From Plumapathes pennacea (Eukaryota; Cnidaria; Anthozoa; Antipatharia; Myriopathidae), in assembly GCA_964036295.1 (NCBI GenBank), contig OZ038471.1, positions 751,501 through 815,500 on the forward strand: 64,000 nt of DNA, given 5' to 3'. The position numbers were made by a program, and so were the translations under genes. Each line of letters starts with the position of its first letter. The first letter of the stretch is position 1. Below are positions 44,139 to 57,500 of this stretch, in pieces. The notes under the pieces are model-generated. The model did not search any database and had not been told where the DNA came from. It saw only the letters and a list, made by a program, of their open reading frames with translations.

Positions 44139-45808
44139 TGACTTCACTTCCGTGCAATATTTCCTCACAAAGATTCGCGTCGAAACACGCACTTCCTGAG
44201 AACATTACAGTGGTCAGGTAGTCGCCGAAACATTCAATGAATGGTTTCTATGCACCGCAATCAAAAAGTTATAATATGTCAGTTCAATCTCTTCCCTGTT
44301 ATGTCACGTTATCGAGTTTTAAGACTGAATCAGCTGCTAGCAGACAATGTGCCGAATCGAAAGTCAATTTTTGTAAATCCGAATTTCAAATTAGATGCTG
44401 AAGCCGTTATCAAAATCTTACAAAAGACTGTTTCAAGTTTAGTGAAAAATGTCCCGCGGTATTAATCCAATACAGGCTCATCCACATCAGGCAACTCTCA
44501 GCTGTCATGAACTCAGCATGATAGCATCCAGTTCCTGTTTTAGGAATAAAATTACATTCGCGGGGCATTACTATTTTACGCGGGAAGGACAAGAGGCAGG
44601 ATTGAGAGGGCTAGCAAATCGCTTGCGTAGTGGTATAATCGGTTGAGGGTAAGCTATCGCTATTTCAGTTAATTCGCGAGATTTATTCGAGCCGATTTCC
44701 CGTGTGTACGTGCTGGCCACATGTTAGGTTTTGTGGCCGGATCTTGCTCTGTAATTGTTTAGCTGCAAATTTCAGGATGGGTAGATATATTAGTTTAGAC
44801 TTATGTTTCTTGAAGTATGGCTCATAGCTTTAAACATTATATGTTGAAGTGATTGTGGCTCTTTTTGTGTGACGGCCGATCCGTTCAATCGGTGGTTTTG
44901 AGCGAACCATATTACTGCGAGGTCACCTCGCGAACGAAGCCCAGGGTACTTGTCAAATTAGGTCCCTCGGCCCGCGTATAGTATTATCTGATCACAACAT
45001 GTTTACTTGTAAACTCGCGCAGGTCCAAAGGTTTATACAGTCATAGCGAAAGATTAAGTTTAATTTTCAAAACTGATCGATGTTTGGACATTGCAGGCAG
45101 CTTTATGAAATGTATTTTACTCATTGCGGCAAATGGAATGGTTTAAAGCTAAATTAAGCTTTGTTAGGAGAACACAAGACAAAACTCCGGGCAGACTCAC
45201 ACAGAAAATACAAGAGCATTAACTCGTACATGGTCGTTTGAGTCTTTGATCAATTATAGGGCGAAGTATTTATAGTTTGATTGAAGTTTTGTCGAGAACT
45301 CTACTGGTGTTTTCAGTGGTGTTTGGGGGTTTTGAGTTGAACCGCAACCTTGTGCGAAAAAAAGAGAACACCTTGGCTTTCAATCGGCTACCAATACTGC
45401 GAAATACTATAATATCGGATACATATTTTACGACTTCGGTTATTACCTGACCTGGCAGAATCTTAGTGCAGCAATGTTCTGAGGAAGTGTGTGTTTCGGC
45501 ATGAATCTTTGTGAAGGAACATTGTATGGAAGTGAAGTCAAATTCAGGTAAAATAGCTTGTAGCCGTCCAGTTTCAGCAGTCTTCTTGTCGTTGCGATCG
45601 TAACTCAAACAAAACAAGTAAGATCTCGCCTGTGCGAAGTAAACATCTCGGCTTTTTTTGGACGAAATTTCAGCCATTTGGGATCTTTCTATTACTACCT
45701 GACTAGACAGAATCTTAGTTGCTGCAATGTTCCCAGGAAGTGGATGTTCCGACACGAATCTTTGGGAGGGAATATTGCACGGAAGTGAAGTCAAAATCAG
45801 GTAAAACC
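44139..45808. repeat. Three-copy dispersed repeat (one inverted)
   Basis: The segment from CAGAATCTTAGT through GCAATGTTC to GGAAGTGAAGTCAAA-TCAGGTAAAA occurs at 45440-45553 and 45689-45808 in direct orientation. Its core recurs in reverse complement at 44139-44207 (TGACTTCACTTCCGTGCAAT... GAGAACATT). Confidence 0.75.
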
Positions 45809-46466
45809 GTTTTTGTAGTGATTGGCTTTTTTCCAAGACTGATATACGCTTCAATCTTGCGTATCAGCTTATTTTGGTAGGATAAAAAGTTGTCAATTTT
45901 AATACTCGGCGACGGACGGCTACTTTAAATTTGCGCAATAGTTTAGTGTATCAGCCCATTTGTCGAAGAAAAATGACAAACTTTGAAGAGACTCAAAAAA
46001 TACAGCAAAACAGCCCCAAAGCTCAGTGAATTCTTGATATCCGGCTTTCACAAAGCAGCTCAGCAGGCTGGCGTTTGTCCCACGGGAAACATTCTCACCC
46101 CAAGGATCGAGGCGCTTTCGTGCTGTTTTGCTTACACCTTTGTTCGCCGCAGTTAATTGGGATTAAAACAGCTTGGTTAGCAACGAGTACTTACGGCTCA
46201 ACCCGGCTGCGGCTCCTCATGTAAAACGGCTGCCATGGATTCTTCTATGGTTTCTCACAGCGTCTACTCTAAGGATTCTTACAACGATCCTCCAGAAACA
46301 CGAGGAATATGTTTATGATGCCGCTTTTCTTCATCATGTGTTGTTATGCCACAATGTTTTTTTTTTTTGCCTCTCTTTTTTAATTTGAGAAAAATGACTA
46401 AAAATGGCATAAAAACCCCAAATTATTTGATCTCTTTGTTGAGTTTCCGCCGTTTATGTACTCAAG

Positions 46467-46819
46467 TTAAGCCTGGTTTCCATATAATCGTCTCTGACGT
46501 AAGGATCGTCTCTGTCGCAGAATTTTTTGTCAAGCGATCGGGACGATTATATGGAAACACTCTTGCGATTGTTTCAAACGATCCTTATGTCAGAAGGGAC
46601 TCGATCGTCCCGATAGAACCATGTTCTATCCTTGCGTCGGAGACGACCGGAAATGCAGAGACGATCTTTATGTCAGAGACGATTATATGGAAACCAGGCG
46701 AGGATCGTTTGAAACAATCGCAAGAGTGTTTCCATATAATCTTCCCGATCGCTTGACAAAAAATTCTGCGACAGAGACGATCCTCACGTCAGAGACAATT
46801 ATATGGAAACCAGGCTTAA
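46467..46819. mobile_element. 353-bp foldback MITE
   Basis: Ends TTAAGCCTGGTTTCCATATA and its reverse complement, with arms that stay complementary for over 100 bp (GACAAAAAATTCTGCGACAG and partner blocks). A central section contains further TCAGA-GACGAT copies. Non-coding. Confidence 0.9.
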
Positions 46820-47649
46820 GCATACAGCTTGTGTTATTTTTGAATTGTCTCCCTCCACTTTGCATTCACCGGATAACTATGGATACAGTTTAACACTGAC
46901 GAAAACTCACTAGACCGACAAATTCTTGCTTGAGTGGTAGGCGAACACGCGAAAGGAAGTTATCGCATGGCCTATTTATAAATTTGGTGAAATATCCAGT
47001 CTTTAGAACATCAGGTGACATGCTGGCGTGGTCAGGTTTTATCAAAACAAAAATAAACAAACTTCTAGTTAAGTGTTTATTCAGTACCTCTACGCCAATG
47101 TGACTGTGGTGAAAAAGGTTCAATGCATAAATTCCGCCAGACGGCTGTCGTCATTCAAGCTCGAGTCAGTCGTTTCTTTCAGTGTCAGATTTTCTTTACG
47201 GTATCTGTTGTAGGTATTTTGTTGCATACCTGTATCGATTAGAAAACGCGAGTTAATATTTAATTTGCTTTTTATGCTAGTCTAGTTAAAAGCTGGATTT
47301 GTACAATGAGTTTGATGTGTTCAAGCACTGAGATCTATCGATCTATCGATACACCACTCACATCAGTTTACCATTATGTTTTATTTCTTGTCACCTCTCA
47401 GAGGCGAACGCTGAACCGTGAGCACTTGCAAAAATGTGTGCAAAATAAAAAGAAACGTCATCTATAAAAATAAAGCAGTAGCCATGGAAATGATCTTCAG
47501 ACCCGCAACTACGATATCGAGCCCGCATAGTTTCACGTGAGCCGATCTAAATGTTTCTCGAGGTAGTCAAGGCCTTTAGCCAAGAAGGAATTTTTCGACA
47601 ATCAAAACATCTAATCCCCCCTATTGAGTTCCGGAATGTGTGAAGTGCA

Positions 47650-47696
47650 TGACGTCATTAACACGCTTATGGGCGGTTAAATGTCAGGATATAAAA
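47650..47696 (+). promoter_or_regulatory. CRE-like palindrome and TATA box of second FAXC-like gene
   Basis: TGACGTCA at 47650-47657 (consensus CREB/ATF palindrome) lies 32 bp before TATAAAA at 47690-47696. A start site near 47720 would follow. The nearest upstream ATG (47681) lies before the TATA box, so translation should start at the next in-frame ATG (47753). Confidence 0.6.
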
Positions 47697-47752
47697 GAGT
47701 GCACACACAGCTTCAAAAACATTCAAAACTCAAAGGTCAGAATAGTCGCATC

Positions 47753-48837
47753 ATGGTAGTTCCAACTCCCGAATCTCGCCGAGAGTCCAAAGTATACCAA
47801 CGGAGTATTTCCAAGAGGAACCGCATCATCCTTCATGTTTTCAGACCAACTCCTCGAGTTGTAAATGCGTCTCCCGCGTGCCTAAAACTGGAGACATTTT
47901 TGCGAATGGCAAACCTCCAATACAAGACAGACATATCAAGGAAAACGTCCAGCAAGGGGAAAATGCCTTGGATGGAATTTGACGGACAACCAGTGGCCGA
48001 CTCTAACTTCTGTATTCAATTGCTGAACAAAGAACTCGGATTTGATGTTGACAGTCAACTGAGCGACGCAGAGCGTGCAAGTGCCCACAGTATTCTCACG
48101 ATGCTGGAGGAAAACACTTATTGGTGAGTTGTAGTTTCTGTCTATTGTAAATAAAACTCGCGTTGGAGGATGTCACGACAACCGCGTAGCTTTTGTGCAT
48201 TACCTTTCTGCAACAACAATTGGTTTGTTTAGGCAGTATGAAACTTGCTTTTAAGCCGCACAGCTGCTGTTTACTGACTTCCTTTGTAAGGACAGTGCAA
48301 AGTTTTATTATCACGAAGATGCGAGGTTCCTAGCATTTAATGACATCACTCCTTGCCATGGCTTCTTCGTGTTGATTGAGTATTTCTTTTCTTCCTCGCA
48401 GGACTATTGTATACTATCGATGGATCAGTAAAGATTCTAAAATTATCCGGGATTTCGTCTTTGGAAAACTTCCGTTAGTCCTCAAATATGTGATCTTCCG
48501 TAAGATCCAGCGAAGAGTTCGAAGACAACTTCACGGCCAGGGCATTGGTCGCCACTCAGAAGAAGAGATTTACAACATTGCTGAGAGAGACTTGCGAGCT
48601 GTTTCCACGCTTCTGGGGGACAAGAAGTTTCTGTTCGGTTCAGTTGCGCCCTCTCTGGTCGATGCAGCCTTGTTTGCATTTGTGGCAAGTGCTGTTTGGG
48701 AATGTCCGCACAGCCCACAAGCCAAGTTGATCAAGACGGAGTTGACAAACCTTGAGCGTCACGCGCTGAATATGAAGGAGCTCTTGTTTCCCGACTGGGA
48801 TGAGATAATTTGCACAAGAGGACTTAGAACTAACTAA
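47753..48837 (+). CDS. FAXC-like GST-fold protein, no membrane anchor
   Basis: Two exons, 47753-48123 and 48402-48837, phase 2, 268 aa. It has the same domain order as the upstream paralogue: SPACLKLETFLRMANLQYK, GKMPWMEFDGQPVADSNFC, then GIGRHSEEEIYNIAERDLRAVSTLLGDKKFLFGS and PSLVDAALFAFVASAVWECP. The frame is open to an ATG at 47681, but the TATA box lies inside those 24 codons, so the later Met is chosen. Unlike its neighbour it has no hydrophobic N-terminus and starts with a basic stretch, so the two paralogues probably differ in location. The second exon has the same length (436 bp) in both genes, which indicates tandem duplication. Confidence 0.88.
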
Positions 48838-51594
48838 GGTCGGAGCAAGAGTCGATAGTTGTCATTGAAACGCACATTTCGCGCTTATGGTAATGGCCAA
48901 TTAATATCTTTTCATTAGAATCTCGGTTTTCTATTTTTCTCATGCATACTCTCGGCTTTCTAAAACGCGACTAAAAAAAGTGTGTCGAACTGTGACCAGA
49001 ACGCCAATATCTAAAGAACAAGTGTTATGGGACAGATGTATTTATAAGACAAACAGATGATTTAAATGAATATGAATGTTCTGGACATATCACACTTTTT
49101 TTACACACAATTTTATACGTATAACGGACAGATGTATATATATCATATTATTGTTTGTTGACATATTCATTTAATATTTGAGTATAATGTGAACCGTTAT
49201 TTATAAAAACTAGCGCATAAACCAATAAAAAAAAGGACAAAGTTATTGACGAGTTTCCTTCCTTATTTGAGGATAGTGTATCTGCAGTCCAACCCCGGAA
49301 CTGAAACAGCGGAAGCTCCGTTCGACAAAGGGCTATTACGTTTGGAATATAATGATTAATCAGCAAAAACTGGTGTTTATCTCAAAATTGTCAGTAATTT
49401 CAACAGAATAAACCAGATGTAAAGACTGAATTGTGGGCAGGAAGCAAGTGTTTGCATGGCTGACCTTACCGGAATATAAATAACTCCGTCCGCTTAATTC
49501 TATTATCTATCCAAATACGTCATTCAGTGCCAGGTTGATAACCGATCTGGGCCGTGACCTTGGACTAAGATGCGCTGATTCGGCTCTAGTATCCAGGTCA
49601 CCGGAAGTGTTGTTGATGTTTTTTCTTGAAAGAAGAAATATAGTACTAACAAGCGCAAGGACTACTCTTCTTCTTTACTTCGTTCTAAGCTTGTACTTTT
49701 TGTACTATTACAGCCTATTCCCTGTTTCCTGAGTTGGAACTTCCGTTTATTATTTTTATGTACAATCCGGCGATAAACATTACACATGCTGTTACATGAA
49801 GTGGACATCGCACAACAGACTTGATCAGCTATTTCATCGACTGACCACTATGCACACTCGCCGAGATTACTAAATAAGGAATTTTTAAACTAAAATTAAG
49901 TACAAAAAATATGTCTCAGCTTCCGGCATCTTGACATTGGTGGCATGGCCGGAGCTATTAATACCAGTATGACATCCACTTTTTTCGATATTGTCTGCCA
50001 GACGTGTACACTGTAAAGTCAGTCTTTGCTTTTTTTTTCCAGTATAGCTAAGATCATGAAGGGGTCATTGCATCATTACAGCCGATAGCGCACGTGCTCT
50101 GAAGATGATATACTTCATCCCGCGCCAGTGTGAAATTGTCAAGAATTACTGAAGGAAGTTCAAAGTCAATCAGTAAAAAGTAGAGTTTTCGTAACTTCCT
50201 TTTTCCGGCAAGATTCGTTGTAACAAAAGCAGTGCCCAGGCCAATCCCCGGACAATACCAACCGGGAAACCCATCCTTGTCGCTTCCTCTCGATAGTGTT
50301 TACTAGACCCCATAGAGTGTCAATAGTATCGTCTGCTTCTACGTCAATGTTTCTGCACTTTGCGTCACAACCATATAAGGCTGTGACCTTGGATAAGATA
50401 CACAGCCGACTTGAAACAAGAACCACCTTGTGCCGCAAAGTTTTGTGTCTTTTCTCCGAGAGAAGAAAAACATAATACTTGTGACTGACACCAAAATATG
50501 GTTGTTGCGCGCTGTGTTCACAAAAGCTACAATTGATTGGAAAGGGAAGCGGATACAAACATTTTAGAGTACGTGGAACAGGAAAAACAACAATTGACAA
50601 ACAATTATGCTGACTAATGGAGCCCGTTACGCTGACGTCAGGTTATAAGTCACTCACTGTGAAGTGTGGGAAAGTTAACATTGTGACAACTCATGCTTAC
50701 ACATCTTCAAATAGACTAAAATATTTGTTTATCCATTTTGAAAAACGCATGATGATACTGAATGGAAACTGCATTTTGAGGAGGATAGTGCAAACGGTTA
50801 GATGTGAAAATACGGTGAATTTATTCAACACATGACGATTTGTGATGTGCAATGTCTCTGTTTGGGAAGGCTGGAGTGGAGCGACAGTTGGCTTGACGCA
50901 CAGGATCCCGTCTGCTTCTTCTTGACGTTATTGCAAGTCTCCGCCTGTTTGTCTCCCAGACATTCCTACGTGGGGGGAGATGGGGTGGGGTGGAGTGAGA
51001 TTATTATTGAATGTTTTTGGCGCACGACATTATTGACATCTGCAACAGAAATGACCCAGAAATGTATGTTAAATTCTGCTTGACGTTATTGCAATTCTCT
51101 GCTTGTTTGTCTCCCAGACATTCGTACGTGGGAGGAGGTGGGGTGGGGTGGGATTAATATTGAATGTTTTTGGCGCACGTCACTATTGACATCTGCAGCA
51201 GAAATGACCCAGAAAAGTATGTTCAATTGTGTGAACTATATTTTTGCTCTTTCAGTTAAAAATGAAAAGCAAACAGGGATGGCAGGTTATAGTCCCTGCT
51301 GCACATGTCAGCCGCATGATGAAATTGATCGTTGCATGAACTAAACGCGAGTTGTAGGTAGTAATTATGTAATAATAATAAATGTCATTTCCTTTACGGT
51401 AGTTTTGAGAAAATTAATTTTTTTTTTAATTTTTCTTAAAAAGCAGTAGGGTTACTGCCAAAAGTTGTCTAAATCGTAGAAGAAAGTAACCAAAAAAAAA
51501 AAAACAAACAAACAAACAAACAAAACAAAACCGCCATATTGGATCGCTTTTTTGCGCTTTGCAAAGGACTGGGGCCGAATTAAGCAGTACAGCA
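48838..51594. other. Intergenic
   Basis: No gene seen. It contains a 148-bp tandem duplication (50931-51230) and two weakly similar GTGACCTTGGA blocks near 49550 and 50385. A short CAAA-rich repeat at 51503-51528 lies just before the methyltransferase start. Confidence 0.45.
50931..51230. repeat. 148-bp tandem duplication
   Basis: Unit from CTTGACGTTATTGCAA through CTCCCAGACATTC-TACGTGG to GAAATGACCCAGAAA, second copy starting at 51079. Each carries a GGTGGGGTGGGGTGG-type G-rich stretch. A few substitutions separate the copies. Confidence 0.85.
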
Positions 51595-54500
51595 ATGGCG
51601 GACGAACTCGACCTGAATGAAGACACATTTGAAAGAGAAATTGAGCTCGACAATGGAACTCTGAGGATCAGACAATCAGTATCAGGAGATGAGAGTTGTG
51701 TCGTGTGGGACGCTGCCTTAGTGCTCATAAAATACATACAAACGAATAATTTCTGCGTCAAACACGATTTGAAGGGCAAACGTGTGTTGGAGCTCGGAGC
51801 TGGAACGGGTGTTGTAGGTTTGGTTGCAGCGTCTCTCGGGTAAGATATGCGCGACATATCGGCACAACAATTTTTCCTGCCAGAGTCCTCAACAATTTAT
51901 AACTGAATCTATCACCGCAAAACAGTTGTGGCGACCGGAAGTTGGCTTATTACGTTACAGTTGTTTTTGTATCGCTTGTTGTAGGCATCACGTGCTGCGC
52001 GCGTGATCAATGAACCTTGAACACTTAATTGGGGGCGTAATCAAGAAACGAGAGAGCAAGAGCGGGTTTTGAGATCGAGAGTGAACGAAATCAGTTTGAG
52101 AGAGTTGTGAGTGATTAAAACTAGTTAACCAACCGCGAGTTTCCTTTGTTGGCGTGAACCAATTCCCGACAAAAGTGGCGACCCTGCCAGGACAGCGAGT
52201 AGAAGAATATAACTTGGAAAAGCGGGACGTGGAGCCCGTAAACAATCAACAATGGCAGAGCTAGACCAGGCGTTGAAGAAGATCAACGCAAAGTGGAAAA
52301 TGCTGAAGTTTACGCAGGAAGATATACCAAGAATCCGAGAGAAAAACGACTTGAAAGCGTTGGAACGTCTGCAGAAGGTTCTGGAAGAACAGATCGACGG
52401 CGTGCATGAACAGATTGTACAAGTACAAACAATGAGATTTGAGAAAGGAGATGAGCCGGAGGAGATTAGGAAATGGACCCGTGAGATCGAAGAGAAAGCA
52501 GCTGAATTTGACGAGGCTGTGGAAGAGGTGAGAACGGTGACGGCGAACCTACGCGACAAGGCGTTGCAGGAAACGAGAGACCAAGATGAAAAGAAAGAAG
52601 AAGAGAAGCGAAGACAACGTTTCGAAGACGAGATGAGACTCCAGGAGGCCAAATTAGCAGTCCAACAAGAATTCGAGAAGAAGAGGGAGGAGGCTCGGAG
52701 TAAATCCCTGAAAGAAAGCGGAGCCAAACTACCAAAGCTAATAATCACGAAGTTCCAAGGAACTCATCTTGACTGGCAAAGGTTTTGGAGCCAATTCGAG
52801 ACGGAAATCGACAAGGCTGACATAACACAGGTAGCTAAGTTTTCTTACCTCAAGGAGCTACTCGCTTCTAAAGTGCGAGCGTCAGTGGATGGCCTGCCTT
52901 ACAATTCCGAGGGCTACGAACGAGCAAAAAACATCCTAAAGGAAAAGTATGGGAAAGCGAGCGAAGTGGCTAACGCGCACATACAGTGTGTCATCGCCTT
53001 ACCCACCATACAGGGATCGCAGCCAGTGAAGATACACGATTTTCACGAGAAGCTCTCAACCAACATTCAGACGCTGGAAACAATGGGAAGGGCCAAAGAG
53101 ATCAACGGCTACGTCCGAGCCACCTTAGACAAGCTACCGGGCATCAGAGCAGACCTGGTGCGACTGGATGACGATTGGCAGGAGTGGGGTTTTTCCCAGA
53201 TGCTTGAGGCGCTTCGAAAATGGTGTGACAGGAACCCGTTGCCTTCGCCTTCTGACCAATCAAGCAACGACCGTATCCCACCCAAGCAGCCTAAACGAGA
53301 GAGGGTCTTTCACTCAAGGCAGGAAGAATGGACGCCAAAACCGTGTGTTTACTGTGAGTCCGCCGATCACAAGTCTGTCCACTGTGACAAAATAGTGAGC
53401 GTGACAGGGAGGAGGAAGCACCTCAGCGAGAAAAGGTTGTGTTTTAACTGTACCGGCACTAAGCACCGGGCCGCAGATTGCCGAATGAAAACGAGTTGTC
53501 AGAAGTGTCGCAGCAGGCATCACACTTCAATCTGTGATAAGCAATCTCAAAACTTTATGTTAGCTACCGGTGAAGGAGACGTGATCTACCCAGTGGTAGT
53601 GGTCAACGTGAACGGCATAACATGCAGAGCATTGCTGGACACTGGGGCAGGAAGTGCTTATGCCTCAGCAGCACTCATCAAGCGGCTTGGAAGGCAACCT
53701 GCTAGAACGCAGTACAAGAGAATCGAGATGATGATGTGTTCGACTACTCAGAAAATCGAACAGTATGACGTCGAGATTTCAAGCATCTGTGGGAAGTTTG
53801 AAATGGCAACTACAGTCAGCAAAGTGGATAAAGGAGTCCTGCTGTCTGTTCCAAACCCAGAGTATGCGGACAAGATCAGCAAGTATCGTCACCTTCAGGG
53901 AGTGGTAATGAATGACAAGGATACCAAGTCAGAGCTGCCGATCCATTTGATACTTGGAGCCAGTGAGTATTCCAGGATAAAGACTGACACAAAGCCACAG
54001 ATTGGAGAACCCGGAGAACCGATCGCCGAGCTAACTACATTGGGCTGGACGATGATGTCAGCAGGGAAGGAAGCAAGTCTAGGCGGCGCCTACCTTACCA
54101 GAACCTCGGCGGCTGATTACGAACAGCTAAGCAGCTTAGATGTTTTAGGCCTTCAGGACAGACCAGGTGGCGATCAGCAATCCGTGTACGACGATTTCAA
54201 AGAACAACTGAGACGAAGCGAGGAAGGATGGTATGAGACGGGGTTACTATGGAAACAAGGTCACGACCCCCTCCCAACCAATAAGCATGGGAGTCTGAGA
54301 AGACTGGAAAGCCTGATCAAGAAACTGCAAAGGGAACCCAACCTCCTGGCTCAGTAGGATGAAGTCATTCAAGACCAGTTAGCGAAGGGAATGGTAGAGA
54401 AAGTAACCTGTGACCCAGTGGGAAGAGAATTCTACATTCCTCACAAGGCCGTGATAAGAGAGTCAGCAGAATCCACCAAACTGCGAATTGTTTTCGACGC

Positions 54501-57500
54501 ATCTGCAAGATCAAACGAGAAGAGTCCTTCGCTGAACGACTGCCTGGAGACGGGACCACCCCTACAAAACTTGCTGTGGAATGTGCTAGTGAGAAACCGT
54601 TTGAAACCTGTAGCATTGGCTGGCGACCTCAAGCAGGCGTTCTTGCAAGTTCGCATTCGGCAGGAAGATCGAGATGCCTTGAGATTTCATTGGATCAAGG
54701 ACAGAGACACCGCAAATGTAGAAGTCTTGAGGTTTACCCGCGCGCTGTTCGGTCTCGTGCAGTCACCATTCTTGTTAGGAGGGACCCTGCATCACCACTT
54801 GGAAAGCCTGAAAGGAAGGTACCCCAGTGAAATAGAAGAAATTGAGAAGAGCTTGTACGTCGACGACGTTATCACCGGAGGAGAAACCACGGACGAGGTG
54901 CACAAACTAAAAGGAACGGCTGTTGAGATATTTGGAGAAGCACAGTTTGAACTGCACAAGTGGCACTCAAATGAACCTGAGCTGGAAGCAAGTGGTGAGC
55001 CGGAAGATGGAAAGCAAAGCTATGCCAAGGAACAATTCGGAGTCAAACCAGGGGAAACCAAAATGTTGGGATTACCATGGAACAAAACCGAAGACACAGT
55101 CGCTGTGATGTTTCCAGAGGCCCCCCCTGAAGTGACCAAAAGAGAAATACTGCGGTTCCTTGCTTCAGTGTACGACCCACTTGGCCTAGCATCACCAGTA
55201 ACCCTCGTGGGGAAGCTTGTGTACCGAGAAGTTTGTGAACAACACCTATCGTGGGACCAGGAAGTGCTCGAGAGCATGACAAAGCAGTGGACCAAATTCC
55301 AGAAGAGTCTATCAGACCGAGTTCAAGTCCCGCGCAGCCTAGCAGCCTTTCAAGAAACCATCGAAGCAATCGATTTGCACGTGTTTGGAGACACCAGCGG
55401 AGTGGGAACAGCAGCTGCCGTGTATGCAGTGGTCCACCAAGCCACCGGCATCAACCAAGGATTGCTGGCAGCAAAAGCAAGGTTGGCAAAGAAGGGGCTG
55501 ACTATTCCAAGATTGGAACTCGTCTCTGCACACATGGCGGCAAACTTGGTTGAAAACGTGAAGAACGCTCTTCAAGGTCAACCAGTGAGATCAGTTCATG
55601 GATGGCTAGACAGCACCGTAGCCCTTCATTGGATTAAAGGAGGAAGGACTACCTACAAACAGTTCGTGGCAAACAGAGTGAGCAAGATCAGGGACAAAGA
55701 CTACATCAAATGGAGACATGTGGGCACCGACCAGAATCCCGCTGATGTTGGCAGCAGAGGCTGCGGGGCAGACAAGTTACCCGAGTTATGGCTGAAAGGA
55801 CCCAGGTGGCTGACAAATCCTGACCACTGGCCAGTTGAGGTGGTTACAGAACCAAGCAAGGAAACAGAGGCAGAAACCAAACTGCAGAAAGAAGTATTCG
55901 CGACTGCTGTGGAGACCAAGAATGAGCTTGATGAGATTTTGGGGAAGCACAGCTTCTGGATGACGGTCAGAGTTACAGCATGGATCAGAAGGTTCCTCGA
56001 CAACTGCAAGTTGAACAAATCAACGCGAGTCGGCGGTCCGTTGTCGACAGGTGAAACAAACAAGCAAATTCAATGGTGGGTCAAGAGAGCCCAAGGAAGC
56101 TACGATGGGACAGAGAAGTTCAAGCAAGACCAGTTGAGGCTCAACCTACAGAAGGACAGTAAGGGACTGTACGAGTGCCGCGGCCGAATACAAGGAAGCT
56201 ACCCAACTTATCTACCGCCTAGTGCACTGTTATCTGAGAAGTTGGTTCAAGACGCGCACACACTGACGATGCATGGGGGAGTTGGTCTAACTATGGCTCT
56301 CATCAGACGTGACTATTGGATACCTCGGCTGCGACAGTTGACCAAGAAAGCAATTAGAGGCTGTTATGGATGTAAGAAGTTCCAAGCAACAGCGTTCCGT
56401 TGCCCGCCACCTGGAAACTTGCCAGTTGACCGCACCGTTGGTTCAGTCCCCTTCCAGGTACTGGGTGTTGACTACGCCGGTCCAATAACCTACAAGATCA
56501 GTAAGAAGAAAGATGGCAAGGCCTACATCTTGTTGTTTGCCTGCAGCCTCACCCGAGCCATCCACCTCGAGTTACTGAATGATCAAACCACTGAGGGATT
56601 TATCAGAAGCCTGAAGCGCTTCATAGCGAGGAGGGGCAGACCTCAAAAGGTGTACTCGGACAACGGAAGAAGTTTTGTCGCTGCCGCAAAATGGTTGAAA
56701 GCTATCCTGAAAGACGAGAAACTGCAAGACTACCTGGCTCACCAGAACATCGCATGGCAGTTTAACCTGAGCAGAGCGCCCTGGTGGGGTGGGCAGTTCG
56801 AACGAATGGTGGGGCTTGTGAAGCGAGCCATGTTCAAGTCTGTTGGACGAGCGAATTTAACGTGGAACGAGCTGGAAGAAGTCATCCTGGATGTTGAAAT
56901 CACAATCAACAACCGTCCTTTGACCTACGTAGAAGATGACATCCAGCTACCCGTGCTAACACCATACGCCATGGTGTTTGGCCAGCCAAACCTCTTACCA
57001 GAAGAAGATGCCGACTCCATCGAAAACCCGGACCTGAGGAAACGAGCCAAATATCTTCGGCGTTGCAAAGATGTGCTGTGGTCCAGATGGACAGGGGAGT
57101 ACGTGAAGAGTTTGAGAGAGAGGCATAACCTAAATCACCACAAGGAAGAGCTGCAAATCAAGCCTGGTGACGTAGTTCTGATCCAGAGCGATGAAAGAAA
57201 TAGAGGGAAGTGGAATATCGGAGTGGTGGTAAAGTTGATCAAAGGGAGAGATGGCATTGTCAGGGCAGCAAGACTGAGGGCAGGGAAAAGCTTTTTGGAG
57301 CGAGCAATCCAGCAGCTATGCCCCATGGAGTTGTCTTGTGACCGTTTGCAGGAACCACAACTGGAAGTCCCAGCACTGAATCCCAGGGCCAGAGAGTTCG
57401 CACCCAGGAGAGCGGCTGCTGCTGCTATGCAACGTATTAAGAACATCACTGATCAAGAGACACAATCAAGTTGAACAGTTGTGATGTATTTGATACCCAG

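Larger units (their letters stand above)
43068..47640. other. Intergenic between FAXC-like paralogues
   Basis: No supported gene. It contains three copies of a short dispersed repeat (44139-44207 inverted, 45440-45553, 45689-45808) and a 353-bp foldback MITE (46467-46819). Open frames at 43725-44141 and 45270-45854 lack domains and overlap repeats. Confidence 0.5.

Noticed and set aside
43725-44141. 138-codon plus-strand frame
   Set aside because: No recognisable domain and its end overlaps the inverted copy of the same dispersed repeat.
45270-45854. 194-codon minus-strand frame
   Set aside because: It spans two copies of a dispersed repeat (hence its internal duplication) and shows no domain or splice context.
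47681-47752. Upstream 24 codons of the second FAXC-like gene
   Set aside because: The TATA box lies inside them, so the transcript most likely begins after this ATG.
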